A stretch of 64,000 bases of DNA from Collinsella sp. (GCA_018381235.1 JAGZSF010000008.1:1-64000), one strand, 5' to 3'. Shown: positions 41,632 to 51,353, counted from the stretch's first letter. Numbers and translations are program-made. The notes: generated from the letters alone by a model not told the origin.

Positions 41632-42996
41632 ATGCAGCGAGATATCATTGCCAAGCTTAACGCTTGGAAAGCGTCAGAATATCGTAAGCCGCTTATCCTT
41701 AAGGGGGCGCGCCAGGTTGGAAAGACGTGGGCGCTTAAGGAGTTCGGCCGAACCTCGTACCTCAATTTTGTGTATCTGACGCTCGAGGAGCCGTCACCTG
41801 GGGTACAGAGCGAGTACGCTCAGTTTTTCGAAGGTACGCGCGATCCTCGACGGATCATCTCAAATCTTTCCCTGGCACTTGGACAGCCTATCGAGCCCGG
41901 CGAAACGCTGCTTATTATTGATGAGATCCAGGATTGTCCTTCTGCAGTCGGCGCCCTTAAATACTTCTGTGACGAGGCCCCCGAGTATCACGTCGCATGC
42001 GCAGGGTCTTTGTTGGGCGTTCGCTTGTCCCGTGAGACCAGCGCTTTTCCGGTGGGAAAGGTCGAGTTCATGGAGATGCGCCCCATGAGCTTTTCCGAGT
42101 TTCTGAAAGCCGAGGGTGCTGCAAACTACGACGAATACCTTGGCGGCCTGGATCAGATCGAGACAGTGCCCGATTTCTTCCATGTCCGTCTCGTCGAGCA
42201 TCTTCGTCGTTATTTTGCATGCGGCGGCATGCCAGAGGCTCTTGGCCGGTGGGTGGAGACGGGCGATATCGTTCAGGTCGATAAGGTGTTGTCTGATCTC
42301 TTGGATTCCTACGAGCGCGATTTTGCCAAGCATGGTGGCCGTGCGCAGTTCGCCAAGCTTTCACAAATATGGAACTCGATTCCAGCTCAGTTGGCGCGCG
42401 AGAACAAAAAGTTCGTTTGGGGTGCGGTGCGCGAGGGGGCTCGTGCTCGAGAATACGAGGATGCTCTGGAATGGCTTGCCGATGCTGGGCTCATCACGGC
42501 GGTTCGCCTTAATGCTGCCGGTGGTGTGCCGCTCTCTGCGTACGATGACCTCAAGGCATTTAAAGTCTACTGTCTTGATGTCGGCTTGCTGCGCCGCATG
42601 GCAAGGCTGGATGCGTCCGCTTTTGCCATCTCGGATGCGCTATTTTCGGAGTTCAAAGGTTCGTTCGCCGAGAACTATGTGCTTCAGGCATTGCTTTCAC
42701 AGTTAGATGCTGCTCCGCGTTATTGGACAAACGAGAAGCCGAAGCACGAAGTCGATTTTTTGATTCAAGTCGGAAACGAAATCGTTCCCGTCGAGGTCAA
42801 ATCGGGAGAGGTCGTTCATTCCAAGAGCCTTAAGTACTATGCCGACAAGCATGCGGAGACGACTCCATTGAGGGTCCGCTACTCACTTAAGAACCTAAAG
42901 CTCGACGACGGGGTGCTCAACATTCCGTTGTATTTGGCTGATCGATCTGTCCCTCTTATCAAAAAGGCGCTTGATCGTGCACATCTTGACGTTTAG
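41632..42996 (+). CDS. AAA_14 ATPase with DUF4143 nuclease-like domain
   Basis: A 454-residue protein. N-terminal P-loop (Walker A KGARQVGKTW, Walker B LLIIDEIQDC), arginine-finger region MRPMSFSEFL, and a C-terminal DUF4143 domain with a PD-(D/E)XK-like signature (HEVDFLIQ..VPVEVKSG). The family is widespread in gut bacteria and its role is unsettled; a toxin, defence or DNA-binding role has been suggested for relatives. A monocistronic gene behind a long inverted repeat. RBS GGGAGG. Confidence 0.88.
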   Translation: MQRDIIAKLNAWKASEYRKPLILKGARQVGKTWALKEFGRTSYLNFVYLTLEEPSPGVQSEYAQFFEGTRDPRRIISNLSLALGQPIEPGETLLIIDEIQDCPSAVGALKYFCDEAPEYHVACAGSLLGVRLSRETSAFPVGKVEFMEMRPMSFSEFLKAEGAANYDEYLGGLDQIETVPDFFHVRLVEHLRRYFACGGMPEALGRWVETGDIVQVDKVLSDLLDSYERDFAKHGGRAQFAKLSQIWNSIPAQLARENKKFVWGAVREGARAREYEDALEWLADAGLITAVRLNAAGGVPLSAYDDLKAFKVYCLDVGLLRRMARLDASAFAISDALFSEFKGSFAENYVLQALLSQLDAAPRYWTNEKPKHEVDFLIQVGNEIVPVEVKSGEVVHSKSLKYYADKHAETTPLRVRYSLKNLKLDDGVLNIPLYLADRSVPLIKKALDRAHLDV

Positions 42997-43060
42997 ATCC
43001 TGGGTGAGCTGACGGACGGCGGCTAATTAATCGCTCCGTTACGGCCAGGGAGCCTGGGCC

Positions 43061-44065
43061 TTAGCGATGCTTGCTTCGCCAAGCCGTGGGTGTCATGCCG
43101 GTGTATTGTTTGAAGGCTTGGGCGAAGGCGGCCTGCTGAGGGTAGCCTAGACGCTCTGCCACCTGCGCTATCGTGAGCGCGCTATCGGCCAAAAGGTCCT
43201 GTGCTCGCTCCATACGGCGTCTGCGAATGTAGGCGCCCAGGGACTCGCCAGTTTGGGCCTTAAAGATGGCGCATAGTTTGGAGCGGCTTGTGTAGAGCCT
43301 CTCGACCACCTCGTTGATACCCACATGTCTGCCTTTGTCGAGCGCGCGCTCAATCATTGCCGTTGCTTCTTCGGCAATGATTATGCTGACGCGTGTGTCT
43401 GCCGCCTGCCGCGCCTGCTTGTGGGCCGCGCACGAACAGGCGAGCTCCGCGACCATGGTCTCCACGATGCCCTGCATATAGACGTGTCCGCCTACGGTGC
43501 GGGCGCGGTCCTCGTTAATCCGGCGCAGCGTGTGGCAGATGGCAGACGTCGCTTCCTCGTGCCATGGCTCGGCAAACGCCTCAAAGATTCCCGCGAACTC
43601 GGTGGGATAGCGGTGCTCCAGTTCGTCAAAATATCCAGGCAAAAAGAGCACCGAGCGCGAGTGATAAAGCTCTCCCGCAAACAGCGGGCTTAATTCCTCG
43701 CCACAGCTATCTTGGATAAAGCTGCAAACGGCATTGTTTGGCCACGGTCCATGCAATGGTTTGAGGTTCGCGGGCGTTATGCCAGCCTCGGGCATGCATG
43801 TAAGTGTGGGCGCGCTGACTTCGCTCACGCAGGCGTATGGCTCGGGTGTGTATTCGGCCAGGTACATATCGTGCGTCGGGGTGATGAAATGCTCCATGAC
43901 GATGCAGGCAGGGGAGAGAGGCATGATCCATGCGCGGCCTTGCGCCCGGTCGTTTGCCACCTCGCCGGTAAAGACGGCGCCCTTGCCGGTAAGCTTCAAG
44001 CCAAACTGCTCAAATTGCGGTGCGTAGAGCTCGGTTATGTCGGTCGCTGCCCGCCGTATTTGCAA
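43061..44065 (-). CDS. AraC-family transcriptional regulator
   Basis: A 334-residue regulator. The C-terminal AraC double HTH (about 230-330) shows TSRSKLCAIFKAQTGESLGAYIRRRRMERAQDLL and the second helix IAQVAERLGYPQQAAFAQAFKQYTGMTPTAWR. The N-terminal ~200 residues are the effector domain, with several Cys/His (for example CSFIQDSCGEE). It is divergent from the ABC pair at 44180-47764 with 114 nt between. This is the arrangement of YbtA-like activators next to siderophore-related ABC genes, so it probably controls that pair. Confidence 0.88.
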   Translation of the reverse strand: MQIRRAATDITELYAPQFEQFGLKLTGKGAVFTGEVANDRAQGRAWIMPLSPACIVMEHFITPTHDMYLAEYTPEPYACVSEVSAPTLTCMPEAGITPANLKPLHGPWPNNAVCSFIQDSCGEELSPLFAGELYHSRSVLFLPGYFDELEHRYPTEFAGIFEAFAEPWHEEATSAICHTLRRINEDRARTVGGHVYMQGIVETMVAELACSCAAHKQARQAADTRVSIIIAEEATAMIERALDKGRHVGINEVVERLYTSRSKLCAIFKAQTGESLGAYIRRRRMERAQDLLADSALTIAQVAERLGYPQQAAFAQAFKQYTGMTPTAWRSKHR

Positions 44066-44179
44066 AAGCGTCCCTTTCCTTTGCAGAAACGTCCACGCCT
44101 GGCTTGATTGTGAGCCATGGCTAACATAGCAATGATAAGTTGATTACGGTTAACTCTCAAGCCGTTAGAAAGGAATCTC

Positions 44180-46006
44180 ATGGCAAAGGGATCAAAAAGG
44201 GAAGGTGGAGGCATCGGCGAGTTGCTCGCGTATGCCGGCGACCGTAAATTCCTAACGTATTTGGGCATGGCGCTCTCGGCGCTCTCGCAGCTGCTGAGCT
44301 TTGGCCCGTTCGTGTGCATTTGGCTTGTCGCGCGCGATCTGATCGCCGTGGCACCTAACTGGAGCGAAGCCTGCGACATCGCGACGTATGGCTGGTGGGC
44401 AGTGGGGTTTGCGCTGGCAAGCATCGTAGCTTATTTCGTGGGGCTCATGTGCACGCACCTGTCTGCGTTTCGCTGCGCGTCCAATATCCGCAAGACTACG
44501 AGCGAGCACCTGCTTAAGCTGCCGCTTGGCTACTTTGACACGCATGCCACTGGTGAGCTGCGCCGTATTGTAGACGGATGTGCCGCCTCCACCGAGACCC
44601 TGCTCGCGCACATGCTGCCCGATATCGCCGGCGCCGTCGCCATGGTCGCAGGCCTGCTCGTGTTGCTTTTCGCCCTCGATTGGCGTTTGGGGGCGGCATG
44701 CCTTATCTCGGTCGTCGTTTCGTTTGGCGCCATGGCCACCATGATGAGCGGCAAAGGCGCCGAGTTCATGAAGGCCTACATGGGAGCGCTGGTCAAGATG
44801 AACAAGACCGGCACCGAATACGTACGCGGCATCCCCGTGGTCAAGGTGTTTCAGCAGACGGTCTACTCCTTTAAGGCCTTCCACGATGCAATCGCCGAAT
44901 ACGCCGACATGGCGCAAAACTATGCGGGCACGTTCTGCCGAGGTCCGCAGGTACTCAACCTTACCGCGCTCAATGGTCTTGTGGCATTCCTGTTGCCCGT
45001 GGCGTTGCTGTTGGCGCCAGGCGAGACGGACTTCGCGCATTTTATGACCAACTTCACGTTTTACGCGATATTTTCGGCCGTGGTACCGACGGCCATGACC
45101 AAGCTTATGTTTGTGGGCGAGGCCTCTCAGATGAGTGCCGATTCGTTGGCTCGCATTCGAAGCGTCATGGATTCCAAGCAGCTCTCCGTGCCCGCCCAAC
45201 CCAAGCACCCTGCCGGCAGCGACGTGCGATTTGAGGACGTGAGCTTTACGTACGAGGGCGCCGAGGCACCTGCCGTTAGCCATGTAAGTTTCAGCGTTCC
45301 CGCTGGTAGCACCCTCGCCCTGGTGGGTCCCTCGGGTGGCGGTAAGTCAACCTGCGCAAGCCTGATCCCGCGTTTTTGGGATGTCTCCTCGGGTCGAGTG
45401 CTCGTAGGCGGTGTGGACGTTCGCGATATGGATCCGCACGAGCTTATGGACCAGGTCGCCTTCGTGTTCCAGACCAACCAGCTGTTCCGGCAGACACTTG
45501 CCGACAACGTGCGCGCCTCCAAGCCTACGGCCACTGACGACGAAGTGCGTGCGGCCCTCTCCGCAGCTCAGTGCGACGACATTGTGGCCAAGCTCCCGCA
45601 GGGCATCAATACCATGCTCGGCGCTGGCGGAGCATATCTTTCGGGCGGCGAGGTCCAGCGCGTGGCGCTCGCCCGCGCGATCCTTAAAGACGCGCCTATC
45701 GTGGTGCTCGACGAGGCCACGGCGTTTGCCGATCCCGAGAACGAGGCGCTCATCCAGCGCGCATTTAGCAAGCTGGCGGCGGGCCGCACGGTCATTATGA
45801 TTGCGCACCGGCTTTCGACCGTGGTGGGCGCAGACCAAATCGTGGTGCTCAACCAGGGCAGCGTGCAGGAGTCGGGTACCCATGCCGAGCTGCTGTCCCA
45901 AAACGGCCTGTATGCCAAGATGTGGGCTGAGTACGAGCGGGCCGCGAGTTGGAAGATTACTGCTACGACCGCGGATACCGCCGTCGCGAAGGGAGGCGAG
46001 GCCTAA
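44180..46006 (+). CDS. ABC transporter permease-ATPase, first of a pair
   Basis: A 608-residue half-transporter. Membrane domain at about 25-330, NBD with Walker A GPSGGGKST, signature LSGGEVQR, Walker B IVVLDEATA and H-loop IAHRLST. The NBD is canonical. It resembles IrtA/YbtP-type heterodimers from iron-siderophore systems and other AraC-linked pairs of gut bacteria, but the substrate cannot be assigned. It ends directly against the start of the partner (TAAATG). The RBS AGAAAGGA precedes ATG. Confidence 0.9.
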   Translation: MAKGSKREGGGIGELLAYAGDRKFLTYLGMALSALSQLLSFGPFVCIWLVARDLIAVAPNWSEACDIATYGWWAVGFALASIVAYFVGLMCTHLSAFRCASNIRKTTSEHLLKLPLGYFDTHATGELRRIVDGCAASTETLLAHMLPDIAGAVAMVAGLLVLLFALDWRLGAACLISVVVSFGAMATMMSGKGAEFMKAYMGALVKMNKTGTEYVRGIPVVKVFQQTVYSFKAFHDAIAEYADMAQNYAGTFCRGPQVLNLTALNGLVAFLLPVALLLAPGETDFAHFMTNFTFYAIFSAVVPTAMTKLMFVGEASQMSADSLARIRSVMDSKQLSVPAQPKHPAGSDVRFEDVSFTYEGAEAPAVSHVSFSVPAGSTLALVGPSGGGKSTCASLIPRFWDVSSGRVLVGGVDVRDMDPHELMDQVAFVFQTNQLFRQTLADNVRASKPTATDDEVRAALSAAQCDDIVAKLPQGINTMLGAGGAYLSGGEVQRVALARAILKDAPIVVLDEATAFADPENEALIQRAFSKLAAGRTVIMIAHRLSTVVGADQIVVLNQGSVQESGTHAELLSQNGLYAKMWAEYERAASWKITATTADTAVAKGGEA

Positions 46007-47764
46007 ATGTTCGCCTCATTCCAAAAGAAGTATTTCCTATCCGATAAAGGCATCGCCGGCGTAAAACGCGGCATCTTCTGGACCACGCTCACCAATCTTA
46101 TTACCATGGCCGGCATGGGCTTTCTATTCCTGGTTATGGCCAGCTTTGTCGAGCATCTCGCCAGCGGGGCTGACCTGCCGGATGCCCTGCCGATCGTGGG
46201 CGGCCTCCTGGTCTTTTTCGTGATGCTCTTTGCCTCTAACTGGCAGCAGTATTACTACACCTACTGCATCTTTTACGAGGAGTGCGGCAAGCAGCGCATG
46301 GAGATCGCCGAGCGCTTGCGCAAATTGCCGCTGTCGTTTTTTGGTCGTCGTGATCTGGCCGATTTAACCGAGACCATCATGGGTGACGTCCAGGCCATGG
46401 AGCACGCCTACAGCCACGTGCTGGGAGAGCTTTGGGGTGCCATCATCGCAAGCGCAATTGTATTCGTGGCGTCGCTGTTCTTTTGCTGGCAGCTGGCGAT
46501 TGCGGCGTTTTGGAGCGTTCCCGTGGCCTTTGCCGTGCTGTATCTAACGCGCGGCCCCATGACTCCGGTGTTCGATCGCGTGCGTGCCGAGAAGGTCAAG
46601 GTTACCGAGGCAATTCAAGAGACGCTCGACTGCGTTCGCGAGATCCGCGCCACCAACCAGGAGGCCCATTATCTTGAGGGGCTCAACGCCGTGATCGATG
46701 CCGAGGAGCGCGAGACTACCAAGGGCGAGCTCGTTAACGGGCTTTTGGTCAACTCCGCCTTTGCCATCCTGCGTCTGGGCATTGCCACCACGCTGGTCAC
46801 GGGTGCCGCGATGGTCGCCTCCGGGCAGGTCGACTTTTTGGTGATGTTTGCCTTCCTGCTTATGGTGAGCCGTATCTATGCGCCCTTTGACCAGGCGTTA
46901 ATGTTAATGTCCGAGCTGTTTGTCGCCGAGTCGTCTGCCAAGCGCATGCGTTCCATCATGGAAGAGCCTGTGGCGCGGGGCAGCGAGAAATTTGAGCCCG
47001 TGGGCCACGATGTGGTGTTCGATCACGTGGCATTTGGCTATGGTGCGGGCGAGGACGGACGCGCCGGCGATAAAGTTCTTACCGATGTGAGCTTTACCGC
47101 CAAGGAAGGCGAGGTCACGGCACTGGTCGGTCCTTCGGGTTCCGGTAAGTCTACGGTGAGCCGCCTGGCCGCACGCTTTTGGGATGCCACTGCGGGCAAG
47201 GTTACCGTGGGCGGTGTGGATGTTGCGAGCGTCGATCCCGAGGTGCTCCTGCGCGATTACGCCATTGTGTTCCAAGACGTGCTGCTCTTTGATGACACGG
47301 TGATGGGAAACATCCGCCTCGGTCGTCGTGATGCCACCGACGAGGAAGTGCTTGCGGCCGCGCGTGCCGCCAACTGCGACGAGTTCGTGAACCGCATGCC
47401 GCAGGGCTACGACACCATGATCGGCGAGAACGGCTCCAAGCTGTCTGGCGGCGAGCGCCAGCGCATCTCCATCGCTCGTGCGCTGCTTAAGGACGCCCCC
47501 ATCGTCCTTTTGGACGAGGCCACGGCGAGCCTGGACGTCGAGAACGAGACCGTGGTTCAGCAGGCGCTTTCCCGCCTGCTCGCGGGCAAGACGGTTATCG
47601 TTATTGCTCACCGTATGCGTACGGTGGAAAATGCCGACAAAATCGTTGTACTCAAGGATGGTGTGGTTGCCGAGCAGGGCGCTCCGGCGCAGCTCAAGGC
47701 AGCAGGTGGAGAATTTGCCCGTATGGTCGCACTGCAAAAGGAGTCGGCGGACTGGCAGCTGTAG
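46007..47764 (+). CDS. ABC transporter permease-ATPase, second of the pair
   Basis: A 585-residue partner half-transporter with zero spacing from the first gene. Membrane domain at about 20-320. NBD with Walker A GPSGSGKST, signature LSGGERQR, Walker B IVLLDEATA and H-loop IAHRMRT. Both halves have full catalytic sites. The operon is predicted to be activated by the divergent AraC regulator. A hairpin follows the stop. Confidence 0.9.
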   Translation: MFASFQKKYFLSDKGIAGVKRGIFWTTLTNLITMAGMGFLFLVMASFVEHLASGADLPDALPIVGGLLVFFVMLFASNWQQYYYTYCIFYEECGKQRMEIAERLRKLPLSFFGRRDLADLTETIMGDVQAMEHAYSHVLGELWGAIIASAIVFVASLFFCWQLAIAAFWSVPVAFAVLYLTRGPMTPVFDRVRAEKVKVTEAIQETLDCVREIRATNQEAHYLEGLNAVIDAEERETTKGELVNGLLVNSAFAILRLGIATTLVTGAAMVASGQVDFLVMFAFLLMVSRIYAPFDQALMLMSELFVAESSAKRMRSIMEEPVARGSEKFEPVGHDVVFDHVAFGYGAGEDGRAGDKVLTDVSFTAKEGEVTALVGPSGSGKSTVSRLAARFWDATAGKVTVGGVDVASVDPEVLLRDYAIVFQDVLLFDDTVMGNIRLGRRDATDEEVLAAARAANCDEFVNRMPQGYDTMIGENGSKLSGGERQRISIARALLKDAPIVLLDEATASLDVENETVVQQALSRLLAGKTVIVIAHRMRTVENADKIVVLKDGVVAEQGAPAQLKAAGGEFARMVALQKESADWQL

Positions 47765-47766
47765 GA

Positions 47767-47797
47767 ATGTGACAAAGGGGCAGTCCCTTTGTCATAT
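47767..47797 (+). terminator. Hairpin after ABC pair
   Basis: ATGTGACAAAGGG/CCCTTTGTCATAT stem around GCAGT, starting 3 nt after the stop. It shares the AAAGGGG..CCTTT theme with the CCACC-family hairpins. Confidence 0.75.
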
Positions 47798-47822
47798 TGA
47801 GTCCACCCCCATAGTTTCCAAA

Positions 47823-47866
47823 AAGTTAACCTTTGTTGAACTTGATAGTTAGATAAACTAAACTAT
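47823..47866 (+). promoter_or_regulatory. Possible DtxR/MntR-type operators
   Basis: AAGTTAAC..TTGAACTT (47823-47843) and TAGTTAGATAAACTA (47846-47860) are two neighbouring imperfect dyads of the AGTT-n-AACT type seen in metalloregulator sites. They lie upstream of the metal-ATPase operon. Confidence 0.4.
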
Positions 47867-47951
47867 TTTCCAAAAGTGTGCTCGAGCAAACTTGTTTACT
47901 CGGGTGCTGAGGCACCGTGCCGCGTCCAATGCGGCAAAAGGGAGAAACAAC

Positions 47952-48197
47952 ATGAAGAAGTCGACGTTTAACACCCTGCTTGTCGGTGGCGGTTTTCTGC
48001 TTGGCACGGCCGGCATCAAGCTGCTTACCAGCGCTCCGGTCAAGAATGCCTGCGTGCAGGGTATCGCGTGCGGTATGCGCGTCAAGAACTGCTACCAGGA
48101 TATGGTCGAGCAGGCCAAGGCCAATGTCGATGACATGGTTGCCGAGGCTGCCTACATCACCCAGAGCGAGGCCGCTGCTGACGAGGCAGCCGAGTAA
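47952..48197 (+). CDS. Small membrane-associated protein next to metal ATPase
   Basis: An 81-residue protein with one N-terminal hydrophobic segment (TLLVGGGFLLGTAGIKLLT), two Cys (KNACVQGIACGMRVKNCY; three in all) and an acidic Ala-rich tail. It resembles the small DUF6110-type proteins that travel with heavy-metal P-type ATPases. It may bind metal or aid the pump. It begins with AGGGAGA and ends 18 nt before the ATPase gene. Confidence 0.75.
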   Translation: MKKSTFNTLLVGGGFLLGTAGIKLLTSAPVKNACVQGIACGMRVKNCYQDMVEQAKANVDDMVAEAAYITQSEAAADEAAE

Positions 48198-48215
48198 CGC
48201 TCCCAGGCACAAACT

Positions 48216-50291
48216 ATGAGATTCTCGATTATTAGCGAGATCCCCGGCAGGACCCGTCTTCAGTTGGCGGGTCCTGTGCCAGAGAGCGATCTCGATGCAC
48301 TTCTTAAGCTTGGCGGCGATATCGACGGCGTGCACAAGGTGCGCGTGTATGGCCGTATTGGCCAGATGGCGCTCGAATACGACGAGCAGCGTCGCGCGGC
48401 CGTGCTCGATGCCCTGGACGCGCTCGATGCCCAGGCCATTGCCGACGCAAAGACGGGTTACGTGATGCAGCTTGAGCCGCGCAAGCACAAGCTCGTCATG
48501 GATCTTGCCACACTTATCGGCGCCCACTACGCGCGCCGCTGGTTCTTGCCGACGCCTCTGCGTGCGGTGTTTGTCGTGGCCGGTTACATGGCATTTTTGC
48601 GCGCTGCCCTTCATGAGCTGGCGCAGCCGCGCCTGACCGTTCCCGTGCTCGACGCTTCGGCCATCGGCATTTCGTTCGTCAAACGTGATGTCGACACCGC
48701 GGGCCAGACGATGTTCCTGCTCAACGTGGGCGAGCTGCTCGAGGACTACACCCGCGCCATGAGCGAAAACGAGCTCATTAACTCGCTGCTCGACGTGCCC
48801 GATAAGGCACAAAAAGTGGTCGGTGACACCGAGGTAAGCGTTGCCGCCACCGAGCTTGAGCCCGGCGATCTGGTCGCCGTGCGCACCGGCATGTCCATCT
48901 GCATCGACGGCGTGGTCGAGCAGGGGAGCGCCATGGTCAACCAGGCGACCCTGACCGGCGAGCCGCTGGCCGTCGAGCGCAGCGCAGGTGACGATGTGTT
49001 TGCCGGAACCGTCGTGGAAGACGGCAGCATCTTGGTGCGCGTGCGCGCCAATACGGCTCAGACCAAGCTCCGCTCGATCGTCTCGCTCGTGCAGACGGCC
49101 GACTCGCTCAAGTCCGAGGGCCAGTCGCATATGGAGGACCTCGCCAACAAGATCGTCCCGTGGAACTTCCTGCTCGCGGGCCTGGTTGCACTTACCACAC
49201 GTAGCCTCATCAAGACCTCAGCGGCGCTGATGGTCGACTACTCGTGCGCACTCAAGCTCACGGGTTCCGTCGCCGTCATGACTGCCATGAGCGACGCCGC
49301 CAAGATGGGCGTGATGGTCAAGGGCGCCAAGTACTTTGAGTCGTTTGCCAAGGCCGACACCATTGTGTTTGATAAGACCGGCACGCTGACCGAGGCGCAG
49401 CCGCGCCTAGCTTGCGTGCTGACGACCGACGGCTGGGGCGAGGACGAGGTCCTGCGCCTTTCCGCTTGCTTGGAGGAGCATTTCCCGCATCCGGTGGCAC
49501 GCGCCGTGGTAAATGCGGCACGTGAGCGCGGACTCGAGCACCGCGAGCGCCATGCCGCCGTCGAGTACATCGTGGCACACGGCATCGCTTCGTCCATCGA
49601 AGGGCGCCGCGCCATCATCGGTTCCGCGCACTTTGTATTCGAAGATGAGGGCGCGCAGCTCGAGTCCGACATTAAGGAGCAGATCGAGTCCCAGATGCAG
49701 GGCCTGTCGCCGCTGTATCTGGCGGTCGACGGCACCGTTGTGGGCGTACTCGGTATCGAGGACCCGCTTAAGCCCGGGGTTCGCGAGGCCATCGCCGACT
49801 TGCACGCGTTAGGCGTTAAGCACGTGGTCATGCTCACGGGCGACTCCGAGCGCACGGCCGAGCGCATTGCTCGCGAGGCAGGTGTCGACGAGTTTAAGGC
49901 CGAGCTGCTGCCCGAGGACAAGTACGCCTATGTGGAGCGGATTAAGCGCGAGGGGCGCCACGTTGCCATGGTGGGCGACGGCGTCAACGATTCGCCGGCG
50001 CTCGGTTTGGCCGACGTGGGCCTGGCGATGGGTGGCGGAAGCGACATCGCCAAGGAGGTCGCCGACATCATCCTGACCGATACGGATCTCGCTGCGATCG
50101 TGCGCCTGCGCCGCATGAGTCAGGGGCTTATCGACCGTCTGACGAGTTCGTATTCCAAGGTGATGCTCACCAACTCGGCGCTGTTGGCATTGGGTATTAC
50201 CGGCGCGATTACCCCGCAGACGTCGTCGCTGCTGCACAACGGCTCGACGATTGCCTACAGTCTGAGCAACGCGAAGGCGTACCTGCGCTAG
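48216..50291 (+). CDS. Heavy-metal-type P1B ATPase
   Basis: A 691-residue membrane cation pump. It lacks the CxxC metal-binding domain at the N terminus; instead about 60 residues with a weak HMA-like pattern (SEIPGRTRLQL). Actuator TGEP, phosphorylation DKTGTLT, nucleotide domain with HP (HFPHPVARA) and hinge GDGVNDSPAL. The membrane metal site reads DYSCALKL in place of CPC, which fits Mn/Fe/Co-type exporters such as CtpC relatives rather than Cu pumps. It is followed by a terminator. Metal specificity is inferred. Confidence 0.92.
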   Translation: MRFSIISEIPGRTRLQLAGPVPESDLDALLKLGGDIDGVHKVRVYGRIGQMALEYDEQRRAAVLDALDALDAQAIADAKTGYVMQLEPRKHKLVMDLATLIGAHYARRWFLPTPLRAVFVVAGYMAFLRAALHELAQPRLTVPVLDASAIGISFVKRDVDTAGQTMFLLNVGELLEDYTRAMSENELINSLLDVPDKAQKVVGDTEVSVAATELEPGDLVAVRTGMSICIDGVVEQGSAMVNQATLTGEPLAVERSAGDDVFAGTVVEDGSILVRVRANTAQTKLRSIVSLVQTADSLKSEGQSHMEDLANKIVPWNFLLAGLVALTTRSLIKTSAALMVDYSCALKLTGSVAVMTAMSDAAKMGVMVKGAKYFESFAKADTIVFDKTGTLTEAQPRLACVLTTDGWGEDEVLRLSACLEEHFPHPVARAVVNAARERGLEHRERHAAVEYIVAHGIASSIEGRRAIIGSAHFVFEDEGAQLESDIKEQIESQMQGLSPLYLAVDGTVVGVLGIEDPLKPGVREAIADLHALGVKHVVMLTGDSERTAERIAREAGVDEFKAELLPEDKYAYVERIKREGRHVAMVGDGVNDSPALGLADVGLAMGGGSDIAKEVADIILTDTDLAAIVRLRRMSQGLIDRLTSSYSKVMLTNSALLALGITGAITPQTSSLLHNGSTIAYSLSNAKAYLR

Positions 50292-50310
50292 CGTTTTCGA
50301 TTGAGTATAT

Positions 50311-50359
50311 GGCCTGCATTCGGGTGGCACCGCAGCCGCCAGGGTGCAGGCCTTCTTTT
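50311..50359 (+). terminator. Terminator of metal ATPase operon
   Basis: GGCCTGCA..TGCAGGCC outer stem with an inner GC-rich pairing, then TTCTTTTG. Confidence 0.85.
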
Positions 50360-50371
50360 GTTTGACGAGAG

Positions 50372-50409
50372 GCTAGCTCAGATATATGCTCGTGCTAGCA
50401 CTGCTAGCA
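50372..50409 (+). promoter_or_regulatory. GCTAGC repeat before TA module
   Basis: GCTAGC occurs three times (50372, 50394, 50403), twice within GTGCTAGCAC and TGCTAGCA dyads, in the promoter region of the DinJ-like antitoxin. A probable autoregulatory operator. Confidence 0.5.
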
Positions 50410-50430
50410 AACGCTGAAGGTGAGGTTGAG

Positions 50431-50784
50431 ATGGCTACCGTTGGCAGCATGGCACAGGTGAATGTTCGCGTAGATCGCTCGGTTAAAGAGCGTGCCGAGG
50501 AGGCGCTGCGGCTTTCGGGCGGGTCGCTGCCCGAGCTCATCAAAAAGGTGGTGGCCAAGGTCGCGCAGGGTGGCGGGCAGTGTGAGGAAGTACTGTCTGC
50601 CGTTGATGGCCGGCAGCAGGCCGTCGCGTCCGATACTCCGTTCACCACATCGTGGGCGGCGGCGGATCAGCTTTACGCGGACTTGGGTATCGATGCGTCG
50701 CCTGCATCCGATGATCGCGATTGGGACGTAATCTATTCCGACGCCATGGATGAGCATTATCGCCAAAAGGGGATGATCCAGTGA
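50431..50784 (+). CDS. DinJ/RelB-like antitoxin
   Basis: A 117-residue antitoxin with an N-terminal ribbon-helix-helix (AQVNVRVDRSVKERAEEALRLSGGSLPELIKKVV) and a disordered acidic tail that should bind the toxin. ATG at 50431 has GGTGAGG; an upstream Met at 50386 lies inside the operator repeats. It overlaps the PIN gene by 4 nt (ATGA... within the stop). The partner toxin is frameshifted. Confidence 0.82.
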   Translation: MATVGSMAQVNVRVDRSVKERAEEALRLSGGSLPELIKKVVAKVAQGGGQCEEVLSAVDGRQQAVASDTPFTTSWAAADQLYADLGIDASPASDDRDWDVIYSDAMDEHYRQKGMIQ

Positions 50785-51295
50785 GTGGGGCGCCTCTCAA
50801 GATCATGGTAGACGCCAACGTATGGGTCGATTCGTTTTGCGTCGACCATGCCGAGTCGCTTGCCGCGCGTGCGTTTATTGGGCAGGCGACGGAGACGGGG
50901 GCGTTGCTGTTCTTCCCAGTGCATATCGCTAAGGACGTACTGTACGTTGTCCAACACGAGCTGAAGCGCAGCGTTCTTGCCAGCGGGGAGCACTCGACGA
51001 GGCTTCTGCCCGCGCGATTGGCGATGCGGCGTTGGCGTTTGTTCGGAACATGACCGAAAACGCCACGGCCGTGGGTGCAGATGCGGCGGACCTTTGGCTG
51101 GCCGACAAATACTTAGCGCTCCATCGCGATTACGAGGACAACTTGGTGCTCGCCGCATGCAAACGCGCACAGGTCGATTACTTGGTGACTAACGATCTCA
51201 AGCTGCTCGAACATGCCGATCTTGCAGCGAAGACCCCGCGCCAAATGATGCCGATTCTTGCTTTGGCCGAACGCGGCGGCGCGGCTATCGGTTGA
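50781..51295 (+). pseudogene. PIN-domain toxin with frameshift
   Basis: The N-terminal half (MVDANVWVDSF, first acidic residue) stops at 51053. The rest of a PIN domain (ASARAIGDAALAFVR, then EDNLVLAACKRAQVDYLVTNDLKLL) continues in a frame shifted by -1 until 51295. The two join around 50996-51000 (HST/EASAR), which implies loss of one base. All catalytic acidic positions survive on the two pieces. The toxin is probably inactive in this strain while the antitoxin stays intact. Programmed frameshifting is less likely because no slippery heptamer is present. Confidence 0.85.
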
Positions 51296-51353
51296 CGCGA
51301 ACTGTTTGCGGGCCTCTTGGAGGACGATGCGCCAAGGGACCCGCTTCTGCTAT

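Noticed and set aside
50990..51010. Programmed -1 frameshift in the PIN toxin
   Set aside because: No slippery heptamer or downstream pseudoknot seen at the junction; a lost base explains the data.
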